Shown here one piece after another: positions 1 through 5,703 of a DNA stretch of 12,811 nucleotides. Under the pieces are notes generated by a model that did not search any database, was not told where the DNA came from, and saw nothing but the letters and a program-made list of their open reading frames with translations. The position numbers were made by a program, and so were the translations under genes. Position 1 is the stretch's first letter; the number at the start of each line of letters is the position of its first letter. This stretch comes from Pseudomonadota bacterium (lineage in GTDB: Bacteria > Pseudomonadota > Gammaproteobacteria > Steroidobacterales > Woeseiaceae): the NCBI GenBank assembly GCA_022567775.1, contig JADFGH010000015.1, positions 1-12,811 on the forward strand, read 5' to 3'.

Positions 1-1
1 A

Positions 2-691
2 AGTCAGGGCAGGTTTCGGGAAAAAGGTGACGGCCTCGAACACCGGTCCGCGCAATTGCTGGACGAGCTTCTGACAACGGCCACCCTGTGCAGCAATGCG
101 ACATTAAGGGCGGAGACGGGCGGTGATTTTGTCAGTGTCGGTGATCCGACAGAGCTTGCGCTGCTCGTCGCCGCGCACCAGCGCGGCATACGGCGCGACA
201 TTGTTCTGAACCGATGGCCCGAAGTTCATGAGATCGCCTTCGATCCGGAAACGAAAAGGATGGCCACGATGCATTCCGGCGGGCCTGAGATCCGTGTCGC
301 GGTCAAGGGCGCGCCCGAAACTGTCATTCCATTGTGCGCCACCCTGCGGACCAAAGATGGCGAAATATCGCTGACGGATCGTGACAGACAGGTGTGGCTG
401 GATCATGCCCGGAACCTGGCTGAAAGGGGTTTGAGAACCCTGGCTGTCGCGGAGAAGATGACCGCGAATGCAACTGACGGATCCCTACAGCAGTCTCGTA
501 TTGCTCGGCGTCGTCGCTCTCGAGGACCCGGCTCGAGAGGGCGTAAAAGAAGCCATTGCCCGATGTCGCAGCGCCGGTGTCTCGGTGGTAATGGTTACTG
601 GAGATCACGCCGCAACCGCACGCAACATCGGCATCAAGCTCGGCATGGTCGAGAGCACTGCCGATCCTCGCCAATTCGTCAATGGCACTGA
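2..691 (+). CDS. P-type cation-transporting ATPase, nucleotide-binding part (5' fragment, open at the window edge, frameshifted)
   Basis: This is the nucleotide-binding (N) domain of a P2-type ATPase that pumps cations across the inner membrane using ATP. The frame is already open at base 2, so the first four membrane helices, the actuator domain and the DKTGT phosphorylation site lie outside the window. Visible N-domain signatures are GDPTELALL (residues 31-39 of the stretch starting at base 56) and KGAPE, which holds the ATP-binding lysine, followed by GLRTLAVAEK. Homology stops at about base 470. The rest of this frame to 691 is an Arg-rich tail unlike any ATPase and is best read as out-of-frame sequence. 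The protein continues one frame over, in the ORF starting at 468. Seen: motifs and frame change. Inferred: this is one gene broken by a real mutation or a base-calling error. Confidence 0.85.
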   Translation, partial: SQGRFREKGDGLEHRSAQLLDELLTTATLCSNATLRAETGGDFVSVGDPTELALLVAAHQRGIRRDIVLNRWPEVHEIAFDPETKRMATMHSGGPEIRVAVKGAPETVIPLCATLRTKDGEISLTDRDRQVWLDHARNLAERGLRTLAVAEKMTANATDGSLQQSRIARRRRSRGPGSRGRKRSHCPMSQRRCLGGNGYWRSRRNRTQHRHQARHGREHCRSSPIRQWH

Positions 692-1616
692 ACTTGATGA
701 TCTTCTTGCCCGGTCCGCAGATGCGGAGCTACTGGCAGCGCAGATTTTCTCCCGTGTGACGCCCGAACAAAAACTCAAACTGATCGAATTTTACCAACGC
801 CAGGGTTCTGTCGTTGCAATGACGGGTGACGGCGTCAACGATGCGCCGGCGCTCAAGAAAGCCGATATTGGCGTTGCGATGGGAATTCGGGGTACCGCTG
901 TTGCGAAGGAAGCTGCGGACATGGTGCTGCAAGACGATGAGTTTGGCACTATTGTCGAGGCGATCGCGAATGGCCGGGCCATTTTCGAAAACGTACGTAA
1001 ATTTGTTGTTTATCTACTCTCATGCAACATCAGCGAAGTTCTCATAGTTACACTTGCGACTGTTGCTGGTGCGCCGTTGCCACTTTTGCCATTGCAAATT
1101 CTGTTTCTCAATCTCGTTACTGACATCTTTCCAGCGCTGGCTCTCGGCATAGGACGGGGTTCCGGCAATCTTATGAAGGACAGGCCGAGACCAGCCGATG
1201 AACCTCTGCTGACACGTTCCCACTGGTTACGCATTGGTTTGCACGGCACAGTGATTTCAATTTCCGTTCTTGCTGCCATGTTGGTTGCTGTGTTTTACCT
1301 GGAATTCGACGCAGCCCACGCAGTGACCGTTTCGTTTTGCACATTGGCGCTAGCGCAGGTCTGGCATGTCTTTAATATGCGTGATGATACAAGGCGATTC
1401 TTCAATAACGAAATTACACAAAACATCTGGATCTGGGTTGCCATCGGCATCTGCCTGGCACTGATTCTGATGGCGGTGTACACGCCGCTATTGAGTGGTT
1501 TGCTTGAATTGGCCGATCCGGGCGCCGCAGGCTGGCTCCTGATTATCGTAGCCAGCCTCATTCCGCTGCTGGTTGGTCCCTTTGTGCGGTCTGCTGCAAC
1601 GCGCGACAAAGGGTGA
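468..1616 (+). CDS. P-type cation-transporting ATPase, hinge and C-terminal membrane part (3' fragment, probably Ca2+-type)
   Basis: This continues the same ATPase in frame 3. It carries the P-domain signatures VTGDH (residues 43-47), TPEQK (98-102) and the hinge GDGVNDAPAL (120-129), which coordinates Mg2+ and the phosphoryl group. A six-helix C-terminal domain follows. Helix M5 contains SCNISEV (N187, E190) and M6 contains NLVTD (N215, T218, D219). These match the N/E and N/T/D ligands of SERCA Ca2+-ATPase, so Ca2+ (possibly Na+ or Mn2+) is the best substrate guess. In M8 the site-I glutamate of SERCA appears replaced by Q297 (LALAQVWHVF), as in plasma-membrane Ca2+ pumps with one Ca2+ per cycle. 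The ATG at 468 is probably not a real start: it sits at the frame change, and the expected protein runs straight through it. The gene ends in TGA at 1614-1616. Confidence 0.88.
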   Translation: MQLTDPYSSLVLLGVVALEDPAREGVKEAIARCRSAGVSVVMVTGDHAATARNIGIKLGMVESTADPRQFVNGTELDDLLARSADAELLAAQIFSRVTPEQKLKLIEFYQRQGSVVAMTGDGVNDAPALKKADIGVAMGIRGTAVAKEAADMVLQDDEFGTIVEAIANGRAIFENVRKFVVYLLSCNISEVLIVTLATVAGAPLPLLPLQILFLNLVTDIFPALALGIGRGSGNLMKDRPRPADEPLLTRSHWLRIGLHGTVISISVLAAMLVAVFYLEFDAAHAVTVSFCTLALAQVWHVFNMRDDTRRFFNNEITQNIWIWVAIGICLALILMAVYTPLLSGLLELADPGAAGWLLIIVASLIPLLVGPFVRSAATRDKG

Positions 1617-1619
1617 CCT

Positions 1620-1840
1620 GTCAAACAGAACCGTGCCGCACCGCAGCAGGCACGGCTCCCTTCCGCGCCAAGAGTGATGATGAACAATTTGTCATGCTTC
1701 TTAGCGAGCTGATCGATCCGGCTTATCGTTGTGGCATCTTCAGCCGAAAGTCCAAAAAAACCGATATCGATACGGTCGATGTGCCGTTCCAGAAATTCAA
1801 AATCCCGGTGCTGCAGAAAGTGGGCAAGGAATCCCGGCAG
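1620..1840 (-). pseudogene. fragment of a PfkB/ribokinase-family sugar kinase
   Basis: On the minus strand, the frame running down from 1840 encodes about 73 residues that look like the middle of a PfkB-type carbohydrate kinase. It includes FLERHIDRIDIGFFGLSAED, a run of helix-like residues, then KLFIITLGAEGSRA. In the family a 'D-I-x-F-x-x-x-x-E-x' stretch is followed by a 'V-T-L-G-x-x-G' strand in this way. The N-terminal substrate-binding part and the C-terminal GAGD catalytic motif are both missing. The downstream end meets the 3' end of the ATPase gene at about 1616 and the upstream end meets the permease fragment. There is no plausible start codon with a ribosome site; the only near option is a TTG at 1687 inside the motif. 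I read it as a non-functional remnant. The family call rests on memory of motifs and needs a search. Confidence 0.5.
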
Positions 1841-2054
1841 ACCCTGCTTTCGGTATGAGTGCAGAAAACTCAGCCAGCGTCAGCGCGCCGCACAGTGTAA
1901 TTAGTCCACAGAGCGCCCAGAAAAAATAAACCTGCCACTCACTTGTCGCGACCACTGCGAGTTCTCCCGGGGTGAAAAATATCCCGGAGCCGATCATGTC
2001 CCCGCTAACGACCGCAAGGATTGCGGAGAGACCCAGTTTTTTTTCCAGTGACAT
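1797..2054 (-). pseudogene. truncated N-terminus of an APC-superfamily amino-acid permease
   Basis: Starting from an ATG at 2054, the first 71 residues match the start of amino-acid permeases of the APC superfamily. A short cytoplasmic leader (MSLEKKLGLS) precedes helix 1 with the unwound-helix motif GDMIGSGIFF (residues 18-27), which binds the substrate amine and carboxyl in this family. A second helix follows (YFFWALCGLITLCGALTLAEFSALIP split over residues 43-68), ending in PKAG, where intact permeases go on with 'G-x-Y-x-(Y/F)-L-R-E'. Instead homology stops at about 1842, the frame reads about 15 unrelated residues, and it ends at 1797. Full permeases are about 430-500 residues, so roughly 85 percent is missing. 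A longer start at 2096 is possible but adds an unconserved leader. No clear Shine-Dalgarno is seen. Confidence 0.72.
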
Positions 2055-2190
2055 AAAATTTGTCGTCGGCGCGACCAGCAAGTGGCGACAACGCATGACA
2101 TTACAGGTCTTGTGAGAGTCGTGGAAGTGCTATCCTCGCCGCAATTCGTGTCCCTGGACGGACGATGTATTCATACACGTCGAATCATTC

Positions 2191-3129
2191 TTGCTAACGC
2201 TCGACGCAAACGCAGTCGCCGAGGCACTGCCCTACGATCAGCTGATCGACGCACTGGCAACCGCGTTCGGCGGTGAATTCGAAGTGCCACTTCGTGCGCA
2301 TCATGAGGTACCGCTTGCAGACGGTAACCCGGGAACTTTGCTGTTGATGCCGGCGTGGCAGTCGGGTGGCAGCATGGGAGTAAAGATTGCCACCGTCTTT
2401 CCCGATAATGCGGCGCAGGGCTATCCGGCCGTCTTCGCCAGTTACATCCTGATGAGCGCGCAGACCGGCATTCCGATCGCGGTCCTTGATGGCACGGAGA
2501 TTACACTTCGCAGAACAGCGGCTGCATCTGCACTTGCATCGACCTGCTTGTCGAGAAGTAATTCGACAAGACTGTTGATGGTGGGAACCGGAAACCTTGC
2601 ACCGCATCTCATTGCTGCACACGTGAGTGCCCGGCCAATCACTGAAATCTGCATCTGGGGACGGCGCAAGGAGGCTGCCGGGAAGCTGGCAGCCACGCTT
2701 GCCACATCGTCATTTTCGGTCACTTTATCTGGCGATCTCGAAGAAGCCGTCAATCGGGCGGATATCATCAGTTGCGCGACGCTTGCAATCGATCCACTGA
2801 TTCGGGGCGCATGGTTGAAGCCAGGTCAACATCTCGATTTGGTAGGCTCGTTTAAGCCGGACATGCGGGAAGCGGATAGCGAGGCCCTGTCGCGTGCAGA
2901 TGTTTACGTCGACACAAGGGCTGGCGCGATGTCAGAGGCGGGTGAAATTGTGCAGGCTGTCAATGACGGCTCGTTCCATGCGTCGGACATCAAGGGTGAG
3001 CTTCGGGATCTTGTTACTGGAAATGCCGGCGGGCGTACATCCGACGACTCGATCACGCTGTTTAAGTCGGTGGGTACCGCGCTCGAAGATCTGGCTGCCG
3101 CAGAACTGGCCGTAAGGAATCGCGGCTAA
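2191..3129 (+). CDS. ornithine cyclodeaminase / mu-crystallin family NAD(P)-dependent enzyme
   Basis: This is a 312-residue cytosolic enzyme of the OCD/mu-crystallin family. Members convert ornithine to proline, reduce cyclic imines such as pyrroline-2-carboxylate, or act as alanine dehydrogenases; the sequence does not tell which applies here. Visible are the substrate-end lysine segment MGVKIATVFPDN (about residues 62-73), the LDGTEITLRRTAAAS segment, the Rossmann dinucleotide loop GTGNLAPHL, and DLVGSFKPDMREAD with the family's catalytic aspartate. Length is typical for the family. The start is taken as TTG at 2191 because MLTLDANAVAEALPYDQL aligns with normal family N-termini and no in-frame ATG or GTG lies between it and the upstream stop at 2113-2115. 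No convincing ribosome-binding site is seen. The stop TAA lies inside a terminator hairpin. The gene stands alone between permease debris and a convergent lipoprotein gene. Confidence 0.85.
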   Translation: MLTLDANAVAEALPYDQLIDALATAFGGEFEVPLRAHHEVPLADGNPGTLLLMPAWQSGGSMGVKIATVFPDNAAQGYPAVFASYILMSAQTGIPIAVLDGTEITLRRTAAASALASTCLSRSNSTRLLMVGTGNLAPHLIAAHVSARPITEICIWGRRKEAAGKLAATLATSSFSVTLSGDLEEAVNRADIISCATLAIDPLIRGAWLKPGQHLDLVGSFKPDMREADSEALSRADVYVDTRAGAMSEAGEIVQAVNDGSFHASDIKGELRDLVTGNAGGRTSDDSITLFKSVGTALEDLAAAELAVRNRG

Positions 3130-3140
3130 AGCCGCGATTC
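3117..3140. terminator. hairpin terminator shared by convergent genes, with a stop codon in its loop
   Basis: A perfect 10-bp stem, GAATCGCGGC paired with GCCGCGATTC, encloses the four-base loop TAAA. Pairing extends outward by a G-U pair and two A-T pairs. The loop holds the TAA stop (3127-3129) of the cyclodeaminase-family gene, and the plus-strand hairpin is followed by TTTATT, a short U tract. The stop of the minus-strand lipoprotein gene begins at 3144, next to the other arm. It fits an intrinsic terminator working best for the plus-strand gene and possibly for both. Confidence 0.75.
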
Positions 3141-3141
3141 T

Positions 3142-3750
3142 TTATTGCCGAACCAGGCCATCCTTCAGAATTTCGGCAGAGATAGCGGCCGCCTGTTCCG
3201 AGACTGCGGATGCGACGGTTTCGCTGTTAAATATCAACGACTGGATCGCCCAGACTTTTTTCTCAGCACGCGTATCGTAGACTTCGACAACGAAGGAAAT
3301 GGTCGATCCGGCCTTGATGCTGGTGGGAATATTCAGCTCTTCATAGTCGTAGCCATACCAGTCAAATAGCCCGCCGGTCGGTCGATTCACTGCCAGGCCT
3401 GCTCGTTCCTGCCCCTGCATGCGCGTCAGAATAATTGCATCAAAATCCCTGGCCCTCACTACGTTGCTCAGGATGTTGCGGGTCAATTGTGGCTGGCGGC
3501 CGACAACAGTGTAATAAGGAGTAGCCAGGGCTTCGTCACCGGAAATCGCTGCTGCAACCGCTTGTTCAAACTGTGCTCTTGTCGGGAGGTCGCCGGCCAC
3601 GCTGATAACCAGTATGTTGCCGAATGGCGCCGCACCTTCGATGTCGTGGACGGTTTTGATGATGTTGCCGCCTGACGTTGTTCCGCAGGCGCCGGCCATC
3701 GCCATCACAGCAAAGAGGGAAAGCAGGTTGAGGCGGCTTAGTTTCTGCAC
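3142..3750 (-). CDS. putative lipoprotein of unknown function
   Basis: This is a 202-residue protein with a classic export signal: positively charged MQKLSR, a hydrophobic core LLSLFAVMAMAG, then Ala-Cys-Gly at residues 21-23. Cys22 is the likely lipidated residue, although the lipobox (A-G-A-C) lacks the preferred Leu at -3. The mature part is soluble, with mixed alpha/beta character. It includes a strand FGNILVISVAG, a segment FDAIILTRMQGQER, a Gly/Tyr-rich loop GGLFDWYGYDYEEL, and a C-terminal stretch ISFVVEVYDTRAEKKVWAIQ typical of small periplasmic beta-domains. I do not recognise a named family. The start is GTG at 3750, because an in-frame stop lies two codons upstream (3757-3759). Likely location is the periplasmic face of the inner or outer membrane. 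It converges on the cyclodeaminase-family gene and its promoter should lie in the repeat-rich spacer 3751-3966. Confidence 0.75.
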   Translation of the reverse strand: MQKLSRLNLLSLFAVMAMAGACGTTSGGNIIKTVHDIEGAAPFGNILVISVAGDLPTRAQFEQAVAAAISGDEALATPYYTVVGRQPQLTRNILSNVVRARDFDAIILTRMQGQERAGLAVNRPTGGLFDWYGYDYEELNIPTSIKAGSTISFVVEVYDTRAEKKVWAIQSLIFNSETVASAVSEQAAAISAEILKDGLVRQ

Positions 3751-3788
3751 TCTGGCTTACTCATGACGATAAGAAATCGAGGCTTCGT

Positions 3789-3816
3789 CGCTGCGCGTAC
3801 ATTCATGTGCGCAGCG
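3789..3816. repeat. inverted repeat / hairpin, 8-bp GC-rich arms
   Basis: CGCTGCGC (3789-3796) is the exact reverse complement of GCGCAGCG (3809-3816). The 12-base loop between them contains ACAT-TC-ATGT, so the stem can extend by four pairs after a two-base bulge. It lies 39 bases upstream of the lipoprotein start, within its probable 5' leader. No T tract follows on either strand, so a simple intrinsic terminator is unlikely. A leader structure or protein site is possible. Confidence 0.5.
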
Positions 3817-3822
3817 GCATAA

Positions 3823-3836
3823 GTACATGCATGTAC
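3823..3836. promoter_or_regulatory. perfect 14-base palindrome, operator-like
   Basis: GTACATGCATGTAC is identical to its own reverse complement and has no spacer, as expected of a site for a dimeric DNA-binding protein. It sits between the two divergent starts, 7 bases from the neighbouring hairpin. No regulator gene is visible nearby, so its partner is unknown, and chance cannot be excluded. Confidence 0.4.
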
Positions 3837-3894
3837 CAAAAGGCGTACGGTGAGGGAAAATATACCATTAGTAGAGAAGGTCCTTCCGTGATGC

Positions 3895-3913
3895 CGGTAA
3901 CAAGCTGTTACCG
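3895..3913. promoter_or_regulatory. 8-bp inverted repeat with 3-base spacer, operator-like
   Basis: CGGTAACA (3895-3902) and TGTTACCG (3906-3913) are exact reverse complements around AGC. The site immediately precedes the AT-rich GTAATATACT stretch (3915-3924), the best plus-strand -10 candidate for the 3967 operon. A protein bound here would overlap the promoter spacer and could repress it. This is inference from position and symmetry. Confidence 0.4.
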
Positions 3914-3966
3914 TGTAATATACTGCGCTGACTGAAGCGGCAGAGCGGCTTCGCCGCCAACCGTGC

Positions 3967-4497
3967 ATGTTCCGACTACAACAAAAACACTCACGAAAAC
4001 AACCTGATACAGGACCCAAACCCGATGCCATGCTTATCCTGGCACAACAGTCCGTCGGTCGGGCAGTTGCGGGCGGAATTGCGGTCGTGCTGATATTTGG
4101 CTGGATCTGGACGATGCTATCCATGGAAACAGGGCGGGTCCTGCCCTGGTTCTCCATCCTGATCGGGTTGACCGTCGGCCTGGCGGTACAAATATCTGGT
4201 CGTGGACTCGACTGGCGATTTCCCGTGATTGCTGCGGTCCTCGCATGGGCCGGCGCCTACGTGGGCAACCTGATGATTGGCATCGTCGAGACCGGGCGTT
4301 ACATCGAGGCCCGTCCGGTCAGTGTGCTTGCCGGACTGTCGAGGGACACGATGGAGAACTTTTTCGCGCTTACAGTCAGTCCAATTGATCATATTTACGC
4401 GTTTTGTGCAGCAGGCGTTGCCTCGTTCCTGGCCAAGCGGCGGCTGAACAGGCGTGAGGTTCTGGCAATCAGGACATTGAACAGGGAAAACAGGTGA
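3967..4497 (+). CDS. uncharacterised integral membrane protein (four predicted helices)
   Basis: This is a 176-residue protein that I do not recognise. After a polar, basic N-terminus (residues 1-30) it has four hydrophobic segments at roughly 34-52, 60-77, 85-106 and 139-157, and a short basic C-terminal tail (KRRLNRREVLAIRTLNRENR). By the positive-inside rule the tail should be cytoplasmic. The loop between helices 3 and 4 is the longest and holds no metal or catalytic motif that I can see. The ATG at 3967 has no clear ribosome site. ATG 4030 (MLILAQQSVG) is a reasonable alternative that keeps all helices. Its TGA overlaps the GTG of the downstream GST gene by four bases, so the two are probably translationally coupled. 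That suggests, without proving it, a role linked to glutathione-dependent metabolism. Confidence 0.72.
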   Translation: MFRLQQKHSRKQPDTGPKPDAMLILAQQSVGRAVAGGIAVVLIFGWIWTMLSMETGRVLPWFSILIGLTVGLAVQISGRGLDWRFPVIAAVLAWAGAYVGNLMIGIVETGRYIEARPVSVLAGLSRDTMENFFALTVSPIDHIYAFCAAGVASFLAKRRLNRREVLAIRTLNRENR

Positions 4498-5111
4498 CGG
4501 CAGGCAAGCTCAAAATTTACGGCGACTCCCGGTCCGGCAACTGTTACAAGATTCAGTTGCTATGTTCGGAGATGGGCATCGAATACGATTGGAAAGAAGT
4601 CGATATATTGGCGGGAGATACGCGCACGCCACAATTTCTGGCGATCAATGCAAACGGCAGGATACCACTGCTTGCGTTACCGGACGGCCGCTACCTGCCA
4701 GAGTCCAATGCGATACTGTTTTACCTGGCGGAGGGAAGCGAATTCTTCGCAGGCGACGCATACTCACGCGCAGAAATCCTGCAGTGGATGTTCTTTGAGC
4801 AATACAGCCTCGAACCGAATATCGCGACATCAAGATTCATCATCAAATACCTCGGAAATCCGCCGGGTTCTCTGGCAAGCCTGGCGGAAAAGAAGGCCGG
4901 TGGTCATCAGGCGCTTAAGGTCCTGGAACAGCAATTCCTGCGTCATCTGTTCGTCACCGGAGATTGCTACAATATCGCTGATATCGCACTGTTCGCGTAT
5001 ACGCACATTGCTGATGAAGGCGGTTTCGATCTTGAAGACTATCCTGCGACTCGAGAATGGATCGAACGCATTGCAGGGCGTTCGAATTATGTGCCGATGA
5101 CGAAAACATGA
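4494..5111 (+). CDS. glutathione S-transferase family protein
   Basis: This is a 205-residue cytosolic GST-fold protein. The thioredoxin-like N-domain begins KLKIYGDSRSGNCYKIQLL; Ser14 or Cys17 could be the thiol-activating residue. It has the cis-proline motif GRIPLL (Pro58) and the GSH gamma-glutamyl site LPES (Glu70-Ser71). The helical C-domain carries the fold-stabilising N-cap box NIADIALFAYT (residues 160-170). The start is GTG at 4494, overlapping the previous stop, with an AGGGA ribosome site 6 bases upstream (4483-4487). The physiological substrate cannot be read from sequence; members conjugate, isomerise or reduce electrophiles and peroxides with GSH. The next gene is another GSH-fold enzyme whose ATG overlaps this gene's TGA, forming a compact operon. 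The glutathione reductase at 9819 could supply reduced GSH. Confidence 0.9.
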   Translation: MTAGKLKIYGDSRSGNCYKIQLLCSEMGIEYDWKEVDILAGDTRTPQFLAINANGRIPLLALPDGRYLPESNAILFYLAEGSEFFAGDAYSRAEILQWMFFEQYSLEPNIATSRFIIKYLGNPPGSLASLAEKKAGGHQALKVLEQQFLRHLFVTGDCYNIADIALFAYTHIADEGGFDLEDYPATREWIERIAGRSNYVPMTKT

Positions 5112-5689
5112 GTACGAAAATTGAATTTTTCTACGACTACGTCAGTGTGTATTCCTACCTGGCAGACAGCCAGTTGAGTCAGTTGACCAGTGCAGAAATT
5201 GTGTACCGGCCGATGTTTCTCGGCGCCGTCATGGAGGCTACCGGCAACCGGCCACCCGGGACCGTCAAAGCGAAGGGGAAATACCTGCGGACGGATATCG
5301 AGCGTTGGGTAAAGCGTTATTCACTGGCATTCAATATGAACCCGCTATTTCCGCAAAATACTCTGAAGGCACTGCGGCTGGCGTTGGTAGCACAGAAACA
5401 CGGCACGTTCGAGCCCGTTCACCGGGCCTTGTTCGATGCGATCTGGGTGCAGGAAAAGGACCTCAACGATGAAAATGTACTTGCAGAGATTGCAGAAAAG
5501 GCCGGTCTGGCGTTCGAAGATATCGAAGATGCGGCAATCAAGGATGAGTTGAAGGCATGCACCGGGGAAGCCGTCGATCGAGGTGCGTTCGGTGCGCCGA
5601 CATTTTTCGTCGGCGATCAAATGTTTTTCGGCAATGATCGCTTTGAATTTATTAATGATGCTCTCAAAAATCGTGACAGGGGTTCGTAG
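5108..5689 (+). CDS. 2-hydroxychromene-2-carboxylate isomerase / kappa-class GST-like DsbA-fold protein
   Basis: This is a 193-residue protein of the DsbA-fold kappa GST/HCCA isomerase family, cytosolic with no signal peptide. The N-terminus KIEFFYDYVSVYSYLA matches the family 'F-(D/Y)-x-x-S-P-Y-S-Y-L' motif, with Ser13 as the likely GSH-thiolate-stabilising residue; the usual Pro after it is Val14. Further marks are YRPMFLGAVMEATGNRPP (33-50) and the cis-proline region FGAPTFFVGDQMFFGNDRF (161-179, Pro164). True HCCA isomerases act in naphthalene breakdown, but no ring-cleavage genes are nearby, so a general GSH-dependent isomerase or reductase is more likely. The frame is open from 5057, but ATG 5108 is chosen because it gives the normal family N-terminus and overlaps the GST stop as ATGA. 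The gene converges on the HD-domain gene with a 14-base gap and no obvious terminator. Confidence 0.88.
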   Translation: MSTKIEFFYDYVSVYSYLADSQLSQLTSAEIVYRPMFLGAVMEATGNRPPGTVKAKGKYLRTDIERWVKRYSLAFNMNPLFPQNTLKALRLALVAQKHGTFEPVHRALFDAIWVQEKDLNDENVLAEIAEKAGLAFEDIEDAAIKDELKACTGEAVDRGAFGAPTFFVGDQMFFGNDRFEFINDALKNRDRGS

Positions 5690-5703
5690 GAACTCGCCTC
5701 GGC

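Larger units (their letters stand above)
3751..3966. other. intergenic spacer between divergent genes, rich in inverted repeats
   Basis: This 216-base spacer separates the minus-strand lipoprotein gene from the plus-strand membrane-protein operon and must hold promoters for both. It contains three separate inverted repeats, listed individually, plus AT-rich candidate -10 boxes: minus-strand TGGTATATT at 3867-3859 (extended -10 form) and plus-strand TATACT at 3919-3924. No good -35 box pairs with either. No tRNA or convincing small gene was found. Confidence 0.5.

Noticed and set aside
471..691. Arg-rich C-terminal tail of the first ATPase frame (RIARRRRSRGPGSRGRKRSH) as a nucleic-acid-binding extension
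   Set aside because: It is the out-of-frame reading of the conserved P domain, which is intact in the next frame over the same bases.
1295..1687. Minus-strand ORF starting inside the kinase fragment and running under the ATPase 3' end
   Set aside because: Only its first about 20 codons carry kinase-like sequence; the rest is antisense to well-supported ATPase membrane helices.
1797..2096. Permease and kinase fragments as a single fusion protein
   Set aside because: They are in different frames, with a stop in the permease frame at 1797, and each lacks most of its fold.
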